This document shows, one piece after another, positions 41,716 to 50,488 of a stretch of 64,000 bases of DNA. A model generated the notes under the pieces. That model worked only from the letters and a program-made list of their open reading frames with translations. It had not been told where the DNA came from and ran no database searches. This DNA is from Dokdonella sp. (GTDB lineage Bacteria > Pseudomonadota > Gammaproteobacteria > Xanthomonadales > Rhodanobacteraceae). The stretch's first letter is position 1; each line of letters begins with the position of its first letter. The position numbers were made by a program, and so were the translations under genes. The stretch is taken from positions 2,238,894 to 2,302,893 of the forward strand of contig NZ_JAHCAS010000001.1 of NCBI RefSeq assembly GCF_019634775.1. The letters are read 5' to 3'.

Positions 41716-42408
41716 TCATCCGCCGGTCGGCCTCGCGGGCGTGTCCGTACCGCGCCAGTGAGTGCTGAAGGGCAGCGCCTCGGGCGCGACTGCCCCGGCC
41801 GAGAGAATGAAGGCCATGGCCTGGTCGACGCTCCAGTCGGTCGCGGTGAGGCGTTCGACCGGCACGATCTCGAGGTAGCCGCCGGTCGGGTTCGGCGTGG
41901 TCGGCACGTACACGGCGGCCAGTTCGCGGCCACCGGCATCGTTGAACACGCGCGTGACGAAGCCGACCGACTTGAGCTCCGGCGATGGAAAGTCGATCAG
42001 CACCACGCGCTGCGCGCCACTCGGCTTGTTCTGCAGCACCGACATGAGCTTTTTGGTGCCGCCATAGATCGTCTGCACGACCGGAATGCGCTCGATCAGG
42101 TGTTCCATGCCGTCGATCAGGCGCCGCCCAAGCACGCGGTTGGCGGCGAAGCCGAGGCAGTACAGACCGACCAGGGTGATGGCGAAGGCGAGCAGCGAAA
42201 CCAGCCAGGGCTGGCCGAGGAAACTGCCCATGCCGGGCCAGGTACGGCCGATCACGGCGAGCAGCTTGCCGACCAGCGGCGCGCTCGACGACGACAGCAG
42301 GCCGAACACGAACGAGAACACCACGAGGGTCAGCCACAACGGCACGACTGTCAGCAGTCCGGTCAGCAGGTAGCGCTTGATGTAGAGCGGACGCATGCGG
42401 GCAGCCAT
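41716..42408 (-). CDS. DUF502 inner-membrane protein
   Basis: A 230-residue protein with two N-terminal membrane helices (LLTGLLTVVPLWLTLVVFSF and WLVSLLAFAITLVGLYCLGF) and a cytosolic or periplasmic C-terminal domain. IPVVQTIYGGTKKLMSVLQ and VYVPTTPNPTGGYLEIVP are the DUF502 signature. Function is unknown. The ATG at 42408 is chosen; 42396 is an alternative. It diverges from the phosphate-transport pair. Confidence 0.88.
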   Translation of the reverse strand: MAARMRPLYIKRYLLTGLLTVVPLWLTLVVFSFVFGLLSSSSAPLVGKLLAVIGRTWPGMGSFLGQPWLVSLLAFAITLVGLYCLGFAANRVLGRRLIDGMEHLIERIPVVQTIYGGTKKLMSVLQNKPSGAQRVVLIDFPSPELKSVGFVTRVFNDAGGRELAAVYVPTTPNPTGGYLEIVPVERLTATDWSVDQAMAFILSAGAVAPEALPFSTHWRGTDTPARPTGG

Positions 42409-42582
42409 CAAGGCGGGGGTTGGCGATTATCGCGCGTGGGGCGGCGGATGGGGAATCGGTCGTCGCTGGAGGCCGCGTTCACGCGTCCGCGGCAGCCGGT
42501 GCGGCGTTCCCGTCGCGCAGGCGCGCCATCGTCTTGTTGTAACATTCGCCGCCCGCGCGCCCATCACCCACGGACCAACGCC

Positions 42583-43212
42583 ATGTTTTCCCTGCAGACG
42601 ATCTTCGGCAAGGGTGACAAGTTCTACGGCCTGCTCGAAGCCAGTGCAGACGCTGCCCGCCAGAGCGCGCGCGCGCTGGGAACCATGCTCGCCGACCGTT
42701 CCCAGGCGCCAGCCCTCGACGAATTCCGGGTTGCCCGCAAGCGCGAGAAGGACCTGCTCGCGCAGATCAACCTCGAACTGGTCAACACGTTCGTGACCGC
42801 GCTCGAGCGCGAGGACATCGAAGCGCTGGCCGGGGCGCTCTACAAGATTCCGAAGACCGTCGAGAAATTCGCCGAGCGCTACGTGATGTTCGCCGACCGC
42901 CTCGCCGACACCGACTACGCTTCGCGCGCGCAGATGCTCGAGCGCGCCTGCGAGGTGATCGTGCAGATGGTCGGCGAGCTGCGTCGTGGCTTCAAGCTCG
43001 ACGTCATGCACGACCTCAACGAGCGCATGCAGTCGATCGAGAGCGAGGCCGATCGCCTGCTCCTCGATCTCTATCACGAGTTGTTCCTTGACCAGAAGGA
43101 CATGGGGCGCCTGCTGCTGCGCAAGGATCTGTTCGAATTGCTCGAGAAAGCCATCGACAAGTGCCGCGACGCGGCCAACGTCGTCTACCAGATCGCCCTC
43201 AAGAACTCCTGA
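42583..43212 (+). CDS. DUF47 / PhoU-like protein paired with phosphate transporter
   Basis: A 209-residue all-helical cytosolic protein. It opens MFSLQTIFGKGDKFYGLLEA and has repeated helical segments ending ELLEKAIDKCRDAANVVYQI. DUF47 proteins are encoded with Pit transporters and are thought to regulate them much as PhoU acts on Pst. The transporter follows after 16 bases. Confidence 0.92.
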   Translation: MFSLQTIFGKGDKFYGLLEASADAARQSARALGTMLADRSQAPALDEFRVARKREKDLLAQINLELVNTFVTALEREDIEALAGALYKIPKTVEKFAERYVMFADRLADTDYASRAQMLERACEVIVQMVGELRRGFKLDVMHDLNERMQSIESEADRLLLDLYHELFLDQKDMGRLLLRKDLFELLEKAIDKCRDAANVVYQIALKNS

Positions 43213-43228
43213 GCGCTGGAGCAGGCCC

Positions 43229-44365
43229 GTGACCCTGAGCATCACCCTGGTCTTGCTCGTCGTCCTCGTCGCGCTTGTCTTCGAGTACATCAATGGTTTC
43301 CACGACACGGCGAACTCGATCGCCACCGTGGTCGCCACCAAGGTGCTGAGTCCCGGCCAGGCGGTCATGCTCGCCGCCGGGGCCAACCTGATCGGTGCGT
43401 TGTGGGGCACCGCCGTTGCCAAGACGATCGCCTCTGGCCTGATCGACACCGGTGTCGTCGCGGTCACGCCGCAAGTGCTGATCTGCGCCCTGCTCGGCGC
43501 GATCATCTGGGACCTCATCACCTGGTGGTGGGGCCTGCCGTCGAGTTCGTCGCACGCACTGGTGGGCGGATTGTGCGGCGCCGCGCTGGCTGCCGCGCAC
43601 GACAACTGGTCGTCGATCATCTGGTGGCAGGGCGGCGAACACTGGTGGCTCGGCAAGGGTCTGGTACCGAAGGTCATCCTGCCGATGTTCAGTTCGCCCC
43701 TGCTCGGCTTCGTGTTCGGCTTCCTGCTCATGGGCGGGATCTTCGCCTTGGTCAGCTTCCTCGGCTCGCGCACCGGCGCGGTGCAGAAGCTCGGTCGTCC
43801 AAGGTTTCTCAATGCCTTCTTCGGCAAGGCGCAGATCCTCTCGGCCAGCGCGATGGGGCTGTCGCACGGCATGAACGATGCGCAGAAGACCATGGGCATC
43901 ATCGCCCTTGCGCTGGCCGGGGCGACCAGCGCCGGCAGTTTCGACAGCCTGCCCGACATGCTGTCATTCCTGCGCGTCGAGGAAGATGCCGGCAAGCAGT
44001 TCGAGATCGCGCTGTGGATCAAGGTCGTCTGCGCGCTGGTCATGGCCGCCGGCACCGCGGCGGGTGGCTGGCGGATCATCAAGACGCTCGGCCACAAGAT
44101 GGTCAAGCTGCACCCGGTCAATGGGTTCGCCGCCGAAAGCGCCTCGGCGACGGTCATCATCGCCGCCTCGCATTTCGGCATCCCGGTCTCGACCACGCAC
44201 AACATCTCGTCGGCGATCATGGGCGTCGGCGCGGCCAAGCGCTTCTCGGCGATCAAGTGGACGATCGTCGAGCGCATGGTCTGGGCCTGGCTGTTGACGA
44301 TCCCGGTGACGGCAGTCCTGGCCTGGCTGCTCGTGCGCGCCGTGCAATACCTCGGTCTCGATTGA
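43229..44365 (+). CDS. Low-affinity inorganic phosphate transporter (PiT family)
   Basis: A 378-residue membrane transporter that couples phosphate uptake to a proton or cation gradient. The two duplicated PiT signatures are present: FEYINGFHDTANSIATVVAT near the N-terminus and GLSHGMNDAQKTMGIIAL in the second half. About ten hydrophobic helices are visible, with PSSSSHALVGGL and PVSTTHNISSAIMG in the repeats. GTG start with GGAG upstream. Its 3' side runs straight into the REP array. Confidence 0.93.
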   Translation: MTLSITLVLLVVLVALVFEYINGFHDTANSIATVVATKVLSPGQAVMLAAGANLIGALWGTAVAKTIASGLIDTGVVAVTPQVLICALLGAIIWDLITWWWGLPSSSSHALVGGLCGAALAAAHDNWSSIIWWQGGEHWWLGKGLVPKVILPMFSSPLLGFVFGFLLMGGIFALVSFLGSRTGAVQKLGRPRFLNAFFGKAQILSASAMGLSHGMNDAQKTMGIIALALAGATSAGSFDSLPDMLSFLRVEEDAGKQFEIALWIKVVCALVMAAGTAAGGWRIIKTLGHKMVKLHPVNGFAAESASATVIIAASHFGIPVSTTHNISSAIMGVGAAKRFSAIKWTIVERMVWAWLLTIPVTAVLAWLLVRAVQYLGLD

Positions 44366-44385
44366 GCCGCCCACCAGGAAGTGCC

Positions 44386-45836
44386 CGCAGGAACCGCCCG
44401 TGGGACGCGGCCGTAGGAAGCCGCTGTACGAAGCGGCCGTAGGAAGCGCCCGTAGGAAGCGGCCGTAGGAAGCGGCTGTAGGAAGCGGCTGTAGGAAGCG
44501 GCTTCAGCCGCGATGCCCCTGCCGTACAACACCCCACCGAAGAAGCATCACGCCTGAAGGCGTTTCCTACAGCGTTGATGTCTGCAACAAGGCATCACGC
44601 CTGAAGGCGTTTCCTACAGCCACCAAACCCACGCCGCCCCGCAGGAACCGCCCGTAGGAAGCGGCCGTAGGAAGCGGCTTCAGCCGCGATGCCCCTGCCG
44701 TACAACACCCCACCGAAGAAGCATCACGCCTGAAGGCGTTTCCTACAGCGTTGATGTCTGCAACAAGGCATCACGCCTGAAGGCGTTTCCTACAGCCACC
44801 AAACCCACGCCGCCCCGCAGGAACCGCCCGTAGGAAGCGCCCGTAGGAAGCGGCCGTAGGAAGCGGCTGTAGGAAGCGGCTGTAGGAAGCGGCTTCAGCC
44901 GCGATGCCCCTGCCGTACAACACCCCACCGAAGAAGCATCACGCCTGAAGGCGTTTCCTACAGCGTTGATGTCTGCAACAAGGCATCACGCCTGAAGGCG
45001 TTTCCTACAGCCACCAAACCCACGCCGCCCCGCAGGAACCGCCCGTAGGAAGCGGCCGTAGGAAGCGGCTTCAGCCGCGATGCCCCTGCCGTACAACACC
45101 CCACCGAAGAAGCATCACGCCTGAAGGCGTTTCCTACAGCGTTGATGTCTGCAACAAGGCATCACGCCTGAAGGCGTTTCCTACAGCGTTGATGTCTGCA
45201 ACAAGGCATCACGCCTGAAGGCGTTTCCTACAGCCACCAAACCCACGCCGCCCCGCAGGAACCGCCCGTAGGAAGCGGCCGTAGGAAGCGGCTGTAGGAA
45301 GCGGCTGTAGGAAGCGGCTGTAGGAAGCGGCTTCAGCCGCGATGCCCCTGCCGTACAACACCCCACCGAAGAAGCATCACGCCTGAAGGCGTTTCCTACA
45401 GCGTTGATGTCTGCAACAAGGCATCACGCCTGAAGGCGTTTCCTACAGCGTTGATGTCTGCAACAAAGCATCACGCCTGAAGGCGTTTCCTACAGCGTTG
45501 ATGTCTGCAACAAGGCATCACCCCTGAAGGCGTTTCCTACAGCCACCAAACCCACCCCGCCCCGCAGGAACCGCCCGTAGGAAGCGCCCGTAGGAAGCGG
45601 CCGTAGGAAGCGGCTGTAGGAAGCGGCTTCAGCCGCGATGCCCCTGCCGTACAACACCCCACCGAAGAAGCATCACGCCTAAAGGCGTTTCCTACAGCGT
45701 TGATGTCTGCAACAAAGCATCACGCCTGAAGGCGTTTCCTACAGCGTTGATGTCTGCAACAAGGCATCACGCCTGAAGGCGTTTCCTACAGCGTTGATGT
45801 CTGCAACAAGGCATCACGCCTGAAGGCGTTTCCTGC
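44386..45836. repeat. Nested tandem REP array (about 1.45 kb, six higher-order units)
   Basis: Three repeat scales are layered. GTAGGAAGCGGC 12-mers (with CGCC/GGCT variants) occur in runs of two to about nine. A 47-bp unit opening GCATCACGCCTGAAGGCG and TTTCCTACAGCG recurs two to four times per block (44545 and 44592 are the first two starts). Complete blocks, each containing CGCAGGAACCGCCC, a 12-mer run, GGCTTCAGCCGCGATGC, CCCTGCCGTACAACACC and the 47-mers, recur six times at about 44386, 44640, 44816, 45031, 45254 and 45563. Arms are inverted relative to each other, as in BIMEs. No coding potential is credible here. Confidence 0.92.
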
Positions 45837-45890
45837 GAAAGAACATGCGATGAACGCAGTGGTATCCAGCGGATGCCGCGTCGCCCCGGC

Positions 45891-46295
45891 TCAGAACGCG
45901 TCGCCGCCCGCCGAAATCGATAGCTCCAGGCGATCGCCGAGCAGGCCGAGTTCGCGCACGACGCGGTCGATCTCGTCGCCGGTCAACAGTTCGTACGGAC
46001 GGTTTTCGCACAGGTGCAGATAGGGCGAACCGTCGAGGTCGCTGAGGGCGAGGTAGCCGATGCGCTGCTCCCAGTTGAAGCGCAGGCAGCGCGCGGCGTC
46101 GATGCCGGTGGCCGGGCCGATCGGGGTCGAGATGCGCAGGTGTTTGTTGCCGTCCTCGTCCTCGATTTCGGTGAGGTAGATGCCCTGGTGGCGCCCCTGG
46201 GCCACGGTGAGGTCGAAGCTGATCAGGTAAGGGTCGTTCGTGCGCAGGCTGTGCTGCTCGCTCGCGTGCGAGCGGATCTGTTCGAAACTGTGCAC
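45891..46295 (-). CDS. Conserved hypothetical protein
   Basis: A 134-residue cytosolic protein with GTG start and GGAGAA six bases upstream. SFDLTVAQGRHQGIYLTEIE, HLRISTPIGPATGID and YLALSDLDGSPYLHLCENRP suggest an alpha-beta fold with a long antiparallel sheet, reminiscent of secretion-chaperone-like proteins, but I do not recognise a family. It ends next to the REP array. Confidence 0.75.
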   Translation of the reverse strand: MHSFEQIRSHASEQHSLRTNDPYLISFDLTVAQGRHQGIYLTEIEDEDGNKHLRISTPIGPATGIDAARCLRFNWEQRIGYLALSDLDGSPYLHLCENRPYELLTGDEIDRVVRELGLLGDRLELSISAGGDAF

Positions 46296-46353
46296 GGCGT
46301 TCTCCCCGATTCCGGATCGACCGGTATGCTAACCGTTTCGACGAGTCACGCGC

Positions 46354-46722
46354 ATGGCTTCGGGCAAGACGGCCACCACGGTTTCGGCAGTGCCGCCACC
46401 GCATGCGGCGATCCACCGCGCCGTGCTGGCGATCCCGCGTGGCTGCGTGGCGAGCTACGGCGAGGTCGCGGCACGCGCTGGATTGCCGGGGCGCGCGCGC
46501 CTGGTCGGGCGTGTGCTCGCCGCCGCCGGCGAGGCCGCGCGCCTGCCCTGGCATCGGGTGCTGCGTGCGAACGGTCAGTTGGCCTTCCCGCCGGACAGTG
46601 CCGCATTCCGCGAGCAGAAGCGCCGCCTTGCGGCGGAGGGTGTGATCCTGCGCGGCACGCGCGTCGATCTCGGCCGCCACGGCTGGCAGTGCAACCTCGA
46701 TGCCGAGCTGTGGGCGCCTTGA
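46354..46722 (+). CDS. Alkyltransferase-like protein (ATL, YbaZ-type)
   Basis: A 122-residue relative of O6-alkylguanine-DNA alkyltransferase. The DNA-binding helix region VASYGEVAARAGLPGRARLV is intact, but the acceptor motif PCHRV reads PWHRV, so the reactive cysteine is replaced by tryptophan. ATL proteins bind O6-alkylguanine and route it to nucleotide excision repair. It is the first gene of a rightward series with rhomboid and folC. Confidence 0.92.
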   Translation: MASGKTATTVSAVPPPHAAIHRAVLAIPRGCVASYGEVAARAGLPGRARLVGRVLAAAGEAARLPWHRVLRANGQLAFPPDSAAFREQKRRLAAEGVILRGTRVDLGRHGWQCNLDAELWAP

Positions 46723-46794
46723 ACCCGGCGCGTCCTGCCCCGATCCTTGGCTTCCCGCCGTCTCGCCGACGGTTTCCGCGTGACGGACATTTCA

Positions 46795-47430
46795 ATGCGC
46801 ACTGACCTGCCTCCGGTCACGCAAGCCCTGTTGATCGCCAACGTCGTCGTTTTCGGCCTGCAGCAGTTCTTCGACGAGGCGATGCTGATCCATTTCGCGC
46901 TCTGGCCCCTCGGCAGCCGTGCCATCCCGGGAGGTTCAGTCGGCTTCGAGGTCTGGCAACTCGTCAGCTACGGCTTCCTGCACGGCGGCCTCACCCACTT
47001 GCTGTTCAACATGCTCGCGTTGTGGATGTTCGGCGGTGCGATCGAGCGCCTGTTCGGCGCTCGGCCGTTTTTCCTGTACTACTTGGTCTGCGTGATCGGC
47101 GCTGCGGTCGCGCAGCTCGCCGTCATCGCCTGGTTCACCGGCGGCTTCTATCCGACTGTCGGGGCCTCGGGGGGCGTGTTCGGTATCCTGCTCGCCTTCG
47201 GCATGATGTATCCGCAGGTCCGCATCATGCCGCTGTTCCCGCCGATCCCGATGCCGGCCTGGCTGTTCGTAACCCTGTACGGATTTGCCGAACTGGTGCT
47301 CGGTGTCACCGGCACGCAGGCCGGGGTTGCCCATTTCGCCCACCTCGGCGGCATGGCGGCGGGTTTCCTGCTGATCCAGTACTGGCGCGGGCGCCTGCCG
47401 TGGAAGCCGCGCCGCATTCTCATGCGCTGA
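46795..47430 (+). CDS. Rhomboid-family intramembrane serine protease
   Basis: A 211-residue membrane protease. The catalytic serine lies in VGASGGVFGILLAF and the histidine in VAHFAHLGGMAAGFLL; HGGLTHLLFNMLALWMFG is the conserved H-x2-x-N helix. Six membrane segments are visible. The ATG at 46795 is favoured; a TTG 48 bases upstream and a GTG at 46780 are in frame. folC follows four bases later. Substrates are unknown. Confidence 0.92.
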   Translation: MRTDLPPVTQALLIANVVVFGLQQFFDEAMLIHFALWPLGSRAIPGGSVGFEVWQLVSYGFLHGGLTHLLFNMLALWMFGGAIERLFGARPFFLYYLVCVIGAAVAQLAVIAWFTGGFYPTVGASGGVFGILLAFGMMYPQVRIMPLFPPIPMPAWLFVTLYGFAELVLGVTGTQAGVAHFAHLGGMAAGFLLIQYWRGRLPWKPRRILMR

Positions 47431-47434
47431 TCCC

Positions 47435-48718
47435 GTGCAACCGCCCTTGCAGCGCTCGCTGGCCGACTGGCTCGAATACCAGCAGGCGATCCACCCGCGT
47501 GGCATCGCGCTCGGCCTCGAGCGTGTCGCCGGCGTCTGGCGGCGGCTCGATGCACCACGCCCTGCGCTGCACGTGATCACCGTCGGTGGCACCAACGGCA
47601 AGGGCTCGACGGTCGCTTTCCTCGATGCCCTGCTGTCCGCGCGTGGCCTGCGTGTCGGCACCTACACTTCGCCCCACCTGCTGCGCTACAACGAGCGCGT
47701 GCGCATCGATGGTCGCGAGGTCGGCGATGTGGCGTTGATCGACGCTTTCGAGCGCATCGAGGCGGTGCGCGGCGAGATCGCGTTGACCTACTTCGAATTC
47801 GGCACGCTGGCTGCGCTGTTGTTGTTCGCCGAGGCGGGCATCGACGTCGCCGTGCTCGAGGTCGGCCTCGGAGGACGTCTCGATGCGGTCAACATCATCG
47901 ATGCCGATGTGGCCGTCGTGACCACGGTCGCGCGCGATCACGAGGAGTTCCTCGGTCATGACCTCGCCGGCATCGCGCGCGAGAAAGCCGGCATCTTCCG
48001 TGCAGGTCATGTCGCCGTGATCGGCGACGCCGATGCGCCGCCCGGAGTGCTCGCGCACGCCGAGTCGATCGGTGCGCGCGCACTCGTCGCCGGGCGTGAT
48101 TTCCGCGTCGATCCGGCCCCCTCAGGTTGGCGCTGGAGCGGATTTGGCCACGTATTCGACCTGCCTGACCCTGCATTGGCCGCACCGTGTCAGCGCGCCA
48201 ACGCCGCCGCGGCGATCGCTGCGGTACTCGCGCTCGGCATCGACGGCGAATGGTCGCAGGCCACGATTGCCCGCGCGGTGGCGACCGCGCACGTACCGGC
48301 GCGGTTGCAGGTGTTCCCGGGCGAACCGATCGTTGTCGTTGATGTTGCCCACAACCCGCAAGCCGCAGCAGTGCTGGCTGATTGGCTGGCGGAAAATCCG
48401 GTCGCCGGACGCAACCTCGCCGTGTTCGCCGCGCTCGGTGACAAGGACATCGACGGCATCGTGCAGCCGCTGTGCGCCGCCATTTCCGGCTGGTATCTGG
48501 CCGGACTCGACGGCGCAACGCCACGCGGCCTTGCCGCTGCCGCGCTTGCCGCGCGCCTGCCGACCGATCTGCCGGTGCTCTGCCGCGCAGCCAGTGTCGT
48601 CGCTGCACTCAGCGCGGCGCGACGCGAAGCCCGCCGCGGCGACCGCATCGTCGCTTTCGGTTCGTTCTTCGTCGCCGCCGAGGTGCTGGCGCACCTGCCT
48701 GCGCTCGACGCAGGGTGA
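47435..48718 (+). CDS. folC: Bifunctional folylpolyglutamate / dihydrofolate synthase
   Basis: Adds glutamate to dihydropteroate and folates. The 427-residue protein has the ATP-site VGGTNGKGSTVAFLDALL, YTSPHLLRYNERVRIDG, FEFGTLAALLLFAEAGIDV, EVGLGGRLDAVNIIDADV and the C-terminal VVDVAHNPQAAAVLADWL. GTG start four bases after the rhomboid stop. Part of the folC-dedD-cvpA-purF series. Confidence 0.95.
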   Translation: MQPPLQRSLADWLEYQQAIHPRGIALGLERVAGVWRRLDAPRPALHVITVGGTNGKGSTVAFLDALLSARGLRVGTYTSPHLLRYNERVRIDGREVGDVALIDAFERIEAVRGEIALTYFEFGTLAALLLFAEAGIDVAVLEVGLGGRLDAVNIIDADVAVVTTVARDHEEFLGHDLAGIAREKAGIFRAGHVAVIGDADAPPGVLAHAESIGARALVAGRDFRVDPAPSGWRWSGFGHVFDLPDPALAAPCQRANAAAAIAAVLALGIDGEWSQATIARAVATAHVPARLQVFPGEPIVVVDVAHNPQAAAVLADWLAENPVAGRNLAVFAALGDKDIDGIVQPLCAAISGWYLAGLDGATPRGLAAAALAARLPTDLPVLCRAASVVAALSAARREARRGDRIVAFGSFFVAAEVLAHLPALDAG

Positions 48719-48747
48719 GCCTTGGCATGTCCTTCGTGGGGGAACCT

Positions 48748-48830
48748 TCCGTGGGAGCCGCTTCAGCCGCGATCTTTTCCGTTCTCGCGCCTGTCGCCAA
48801 CCCGCAGCCATCGCGGCCGAAGCCACACCC
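48748..48830. repeat. REP pair, diverged, between folC and dedD
   Basis: GTGGGAGCCGCTTCAGCCGC followed by GATCTTTTCC, with an imperfect inverted partner around CAGCCATCGCGGCCGAAGCC. It sits in the gap of an otherwise compact gene series. Confidence 0.6.
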
Positions 48831-48912
48831 ACAGAAGGAACACTTCTGCTGCAAGGCTGCCAGTCATCCGGCGCGGGTATAATCGCGCCGATACGACTGC
48901 CCGTGGGTTGCC

Positions 48913-49809
48913 ATGGATTCCGCCCTGAAACAACGTCTGCTCGGCGCGGCCGTGTTGATCGCGCTGGCCGTGATCTTCGTGCCGATGCTGTTCACTGGAT
49001 CGGCGCCGAAACAGGAATCGGCAACGCTCAACCTCGAGATTCCTCCGGCGCCGGACCGCGAGTTCGATACGCGCGTGCTGCCCGTCGAGCCGAGCCGGTC
49101 GAGCAGCGTGCCGGCGACGGTGAGCGAACCGGTCGTGCCGGTCGATGTCACGACGGCGCCGCCAACGTCCGCATTGGCGACACCTGCCGAGCCGGAACCG
49201 GCCCCCGCGGCAGTGCCCGCAGCCGTCGAACCAAAGCCTGCGCCCACACCGACAGCGACCCCCGAGCCTCCCGCACCGGGTACGGCCGCGAACGGACGCT
49301 TCCTGGTCCATCTCGGCGTCTACACCTCGACGAAGAATGCCGATGATCTGGTCGCTGCGCTCAAGCGTGGCGGCTACAGCGCGTTCAGCGAGGCCACCGA
49401 GTTCCAGGGGCGCAGCGCACAGCGGGTGCGTGTCGGCCCGTATGCGGATCGCGCGGCGGCCGAGGCGGCACGTATCCGCATCAAGCAGATCAAGCCCGAC
49501 GTGCCGGGAAGCGTCGTCGCCATCGCCGAATCGGCCACGGCCGATGCACCGCGCGAGGCGGTGCCGGCCAATCGCGCCGGAGGCTGGGCCGTGCAGCTCG
49601 GCGCGTTCAAGACCGTGGAGGAAGCGAACAAGCTGAAGGGCCGCCTGCAGGCCGCTGGCTTCGTCAGCTACGTCGACAAGCTGGCGACTGAGGATCAGAC
49701 TCTGTGGCGCGTGCGCGCCGGTCCGGAAACCGACCGTGCCGCTGCGGACAAGCTGCGCGGGCGCATCAAGGACAAGCTCAAGCTCGACGGGCTGGTGGTC
49801 ACGCAATGA
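48913..49809 (+). CDS. SPOR-domain protein (DedD-like)
   Basis: A 298-residue inner-membrane protein. The N-terminal helix LLGAAVLIALAVIFVPMLF is followed by a Pro/Ala-rich periplasmic linker and two SPOR domains. The first opens FLVHLGVYTSTKNADDLVAA (about residue 135), the second WAVQLGAFKTVEEANKLKGR (about 225). SPOR domains bind denuded septal glycan, and position between folC and cvpA matches dedD. E. coli DedD has only one SPOR domain, so the duplication is notable. Confidence 0.92.
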   Translation: MDSALKQRLLGAAVLIALAVIFVPMLFTGSAPKQESATLNLEIPPAPDREFDTRVLPVEPSRSSSVPATVSEPVVPVDVTTAPPTSALATPAEPEPAPAAVPAAVEPKPAPTPTATPEPPAPGTAANGRFLVHLGVYTSTKNADDLVAALKRGGYSAFSEATEFQGRSAQRVRVGPYADRAAAEAARIRIKQIKPDVPGSVVAIAESATADAPREAVPANRAGGWAVQLGAFKTVEEANKLKGRLQAAGFVSYVDKLATEDQTLWRVRAGPETDRAAADKLRGRIKDKLKLDGLVVTQ

Positions 49810-49810
49810 A

Positions 49811-49909
49811 GCCGGGATTCGGCATTGGTGATCGGGGATTCGGAAAAGCGGCACGACGCTTCGTCTCCGGTCTTTTCCGAATACCGAACCCCGAATCCCC
49901 AATCCCGGC
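49811..49909. repeat. Long imperfect palindrome between dedD and cvpA
   Basis: Arms 49811-49848 and 49872-49909 (38 nt each) pair well at both ends: GCCGGGATT with AATCCCGGC, and ATTCGGAAAAG with CTTTTCCGAAT. The interior is partly repeated GGATTCGG. It is related to the repeat at 34811-34872 and would form a strong hairpin in the mRNA. Confidence 0.7.
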
Positions 49910-49915
49910 CCAACC

Positions 49916-50485
49916 ATGACCTGGTTCGACTACGCCATCGCCGGCGTGCTCGCCTTGTCGGTGCTGATCGGCCTGTGGCGCGGGTTCATCGGCGAGGTGC
50001 TGGCGCTGGCGTGCTGGGTGCTTGCGTTCTGGGTGGCCTGGATGTTCGGGCCGCTGCTTGCAGAGCGGTTTTCCGCCATTTCGGTGCCATCGGTGCGAGT
50101 GATGCTGGCCTATGGCCTGTGTTTCGTTGCCGTTCTGATGGCCGGTGCGCTGGTGTCGTTCCTGCTGCGCAAGCTGGTCAGCGGCAGCGGTCTTTCCGGT
50201 ACGGATCGCCTGCTCGGCATGGTGTTCGGCCTCGTGCGCGGCGCGGCGGTGGTGGTGCTCGTGGTCATGCTGATGAAATTCACGCCGGTGGTGCGGGACG
50301 ACTGGTGGCAGGCCTCGCAACTGCGCCCGACCTTCGAGGAGGGCGCGCACTGGGTCACTTCGCGCCTGCCGGAAGAGGTGTCGCGTTACCTGCAACCGGC
50401 GGAGGCAATGCCGGTCGACTTGCCGGACAATGCGCCTGCCGGTGAACCGCCCGGCCCGGCAAACCCAACCTCGACGGTGGACTGA
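49916..50485 (+). CDS. cvpA: CvpA family protein
   Basis: A 189-residue inner-membrane protein needed for colicin V production in E. coli and implicated in envelope homeostasis. Four hydrophobic helices, opening MTWFDYAIAGVLALSVLIGL + WRGFIGE, and the LSGTDRLLGMVFGLVRGAAV segment define the family. Its C-terminus is Pro-rich. It is three bases ahead of purF, the standard arrangement. Confidence 0.94.
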   Translation: MTWFDYAIAGVLALSVLIGLWRGFIGEVLALACWVLAFWVAWMFGPLLAERFSAISVPSVRVMLAYGLCFVAVLMAGALVSFLLRKLVSGSGLSGTDRLLGMVFGLVRGAAVVVLVVMLMKFTPVVRDDWWQASQLRPTFEEGAHWVTSRLPEEVSRYLQPAEAMPVDLPDNAPAGEPPGPANPTSTVD

Positions 50486-50488
50486 ACC

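Noticed and set aside
44253..45366. Repeated short open frames such as MGCCTAGASRLKPLPTAASY within the REP array
   Set aside because: They are translations of the tandem repeat itself; identical frames recur with each block and have no ribosome site or codon signal.
44386..45836. CRISPR array
   Set aside because: Repeats are directly nested with no unique spacers, and no cas genes are nearby; the units are GTAG-headed REP palindromes.
2440..45840. Long open frames antisense to cdsA, metK, M13 peptidase and Pit genes
   Set aside because: High-GC shadow frames; they are Arg/Ala/Pro-rich, lack motifs and are contradicted by clear genes on the other strand.
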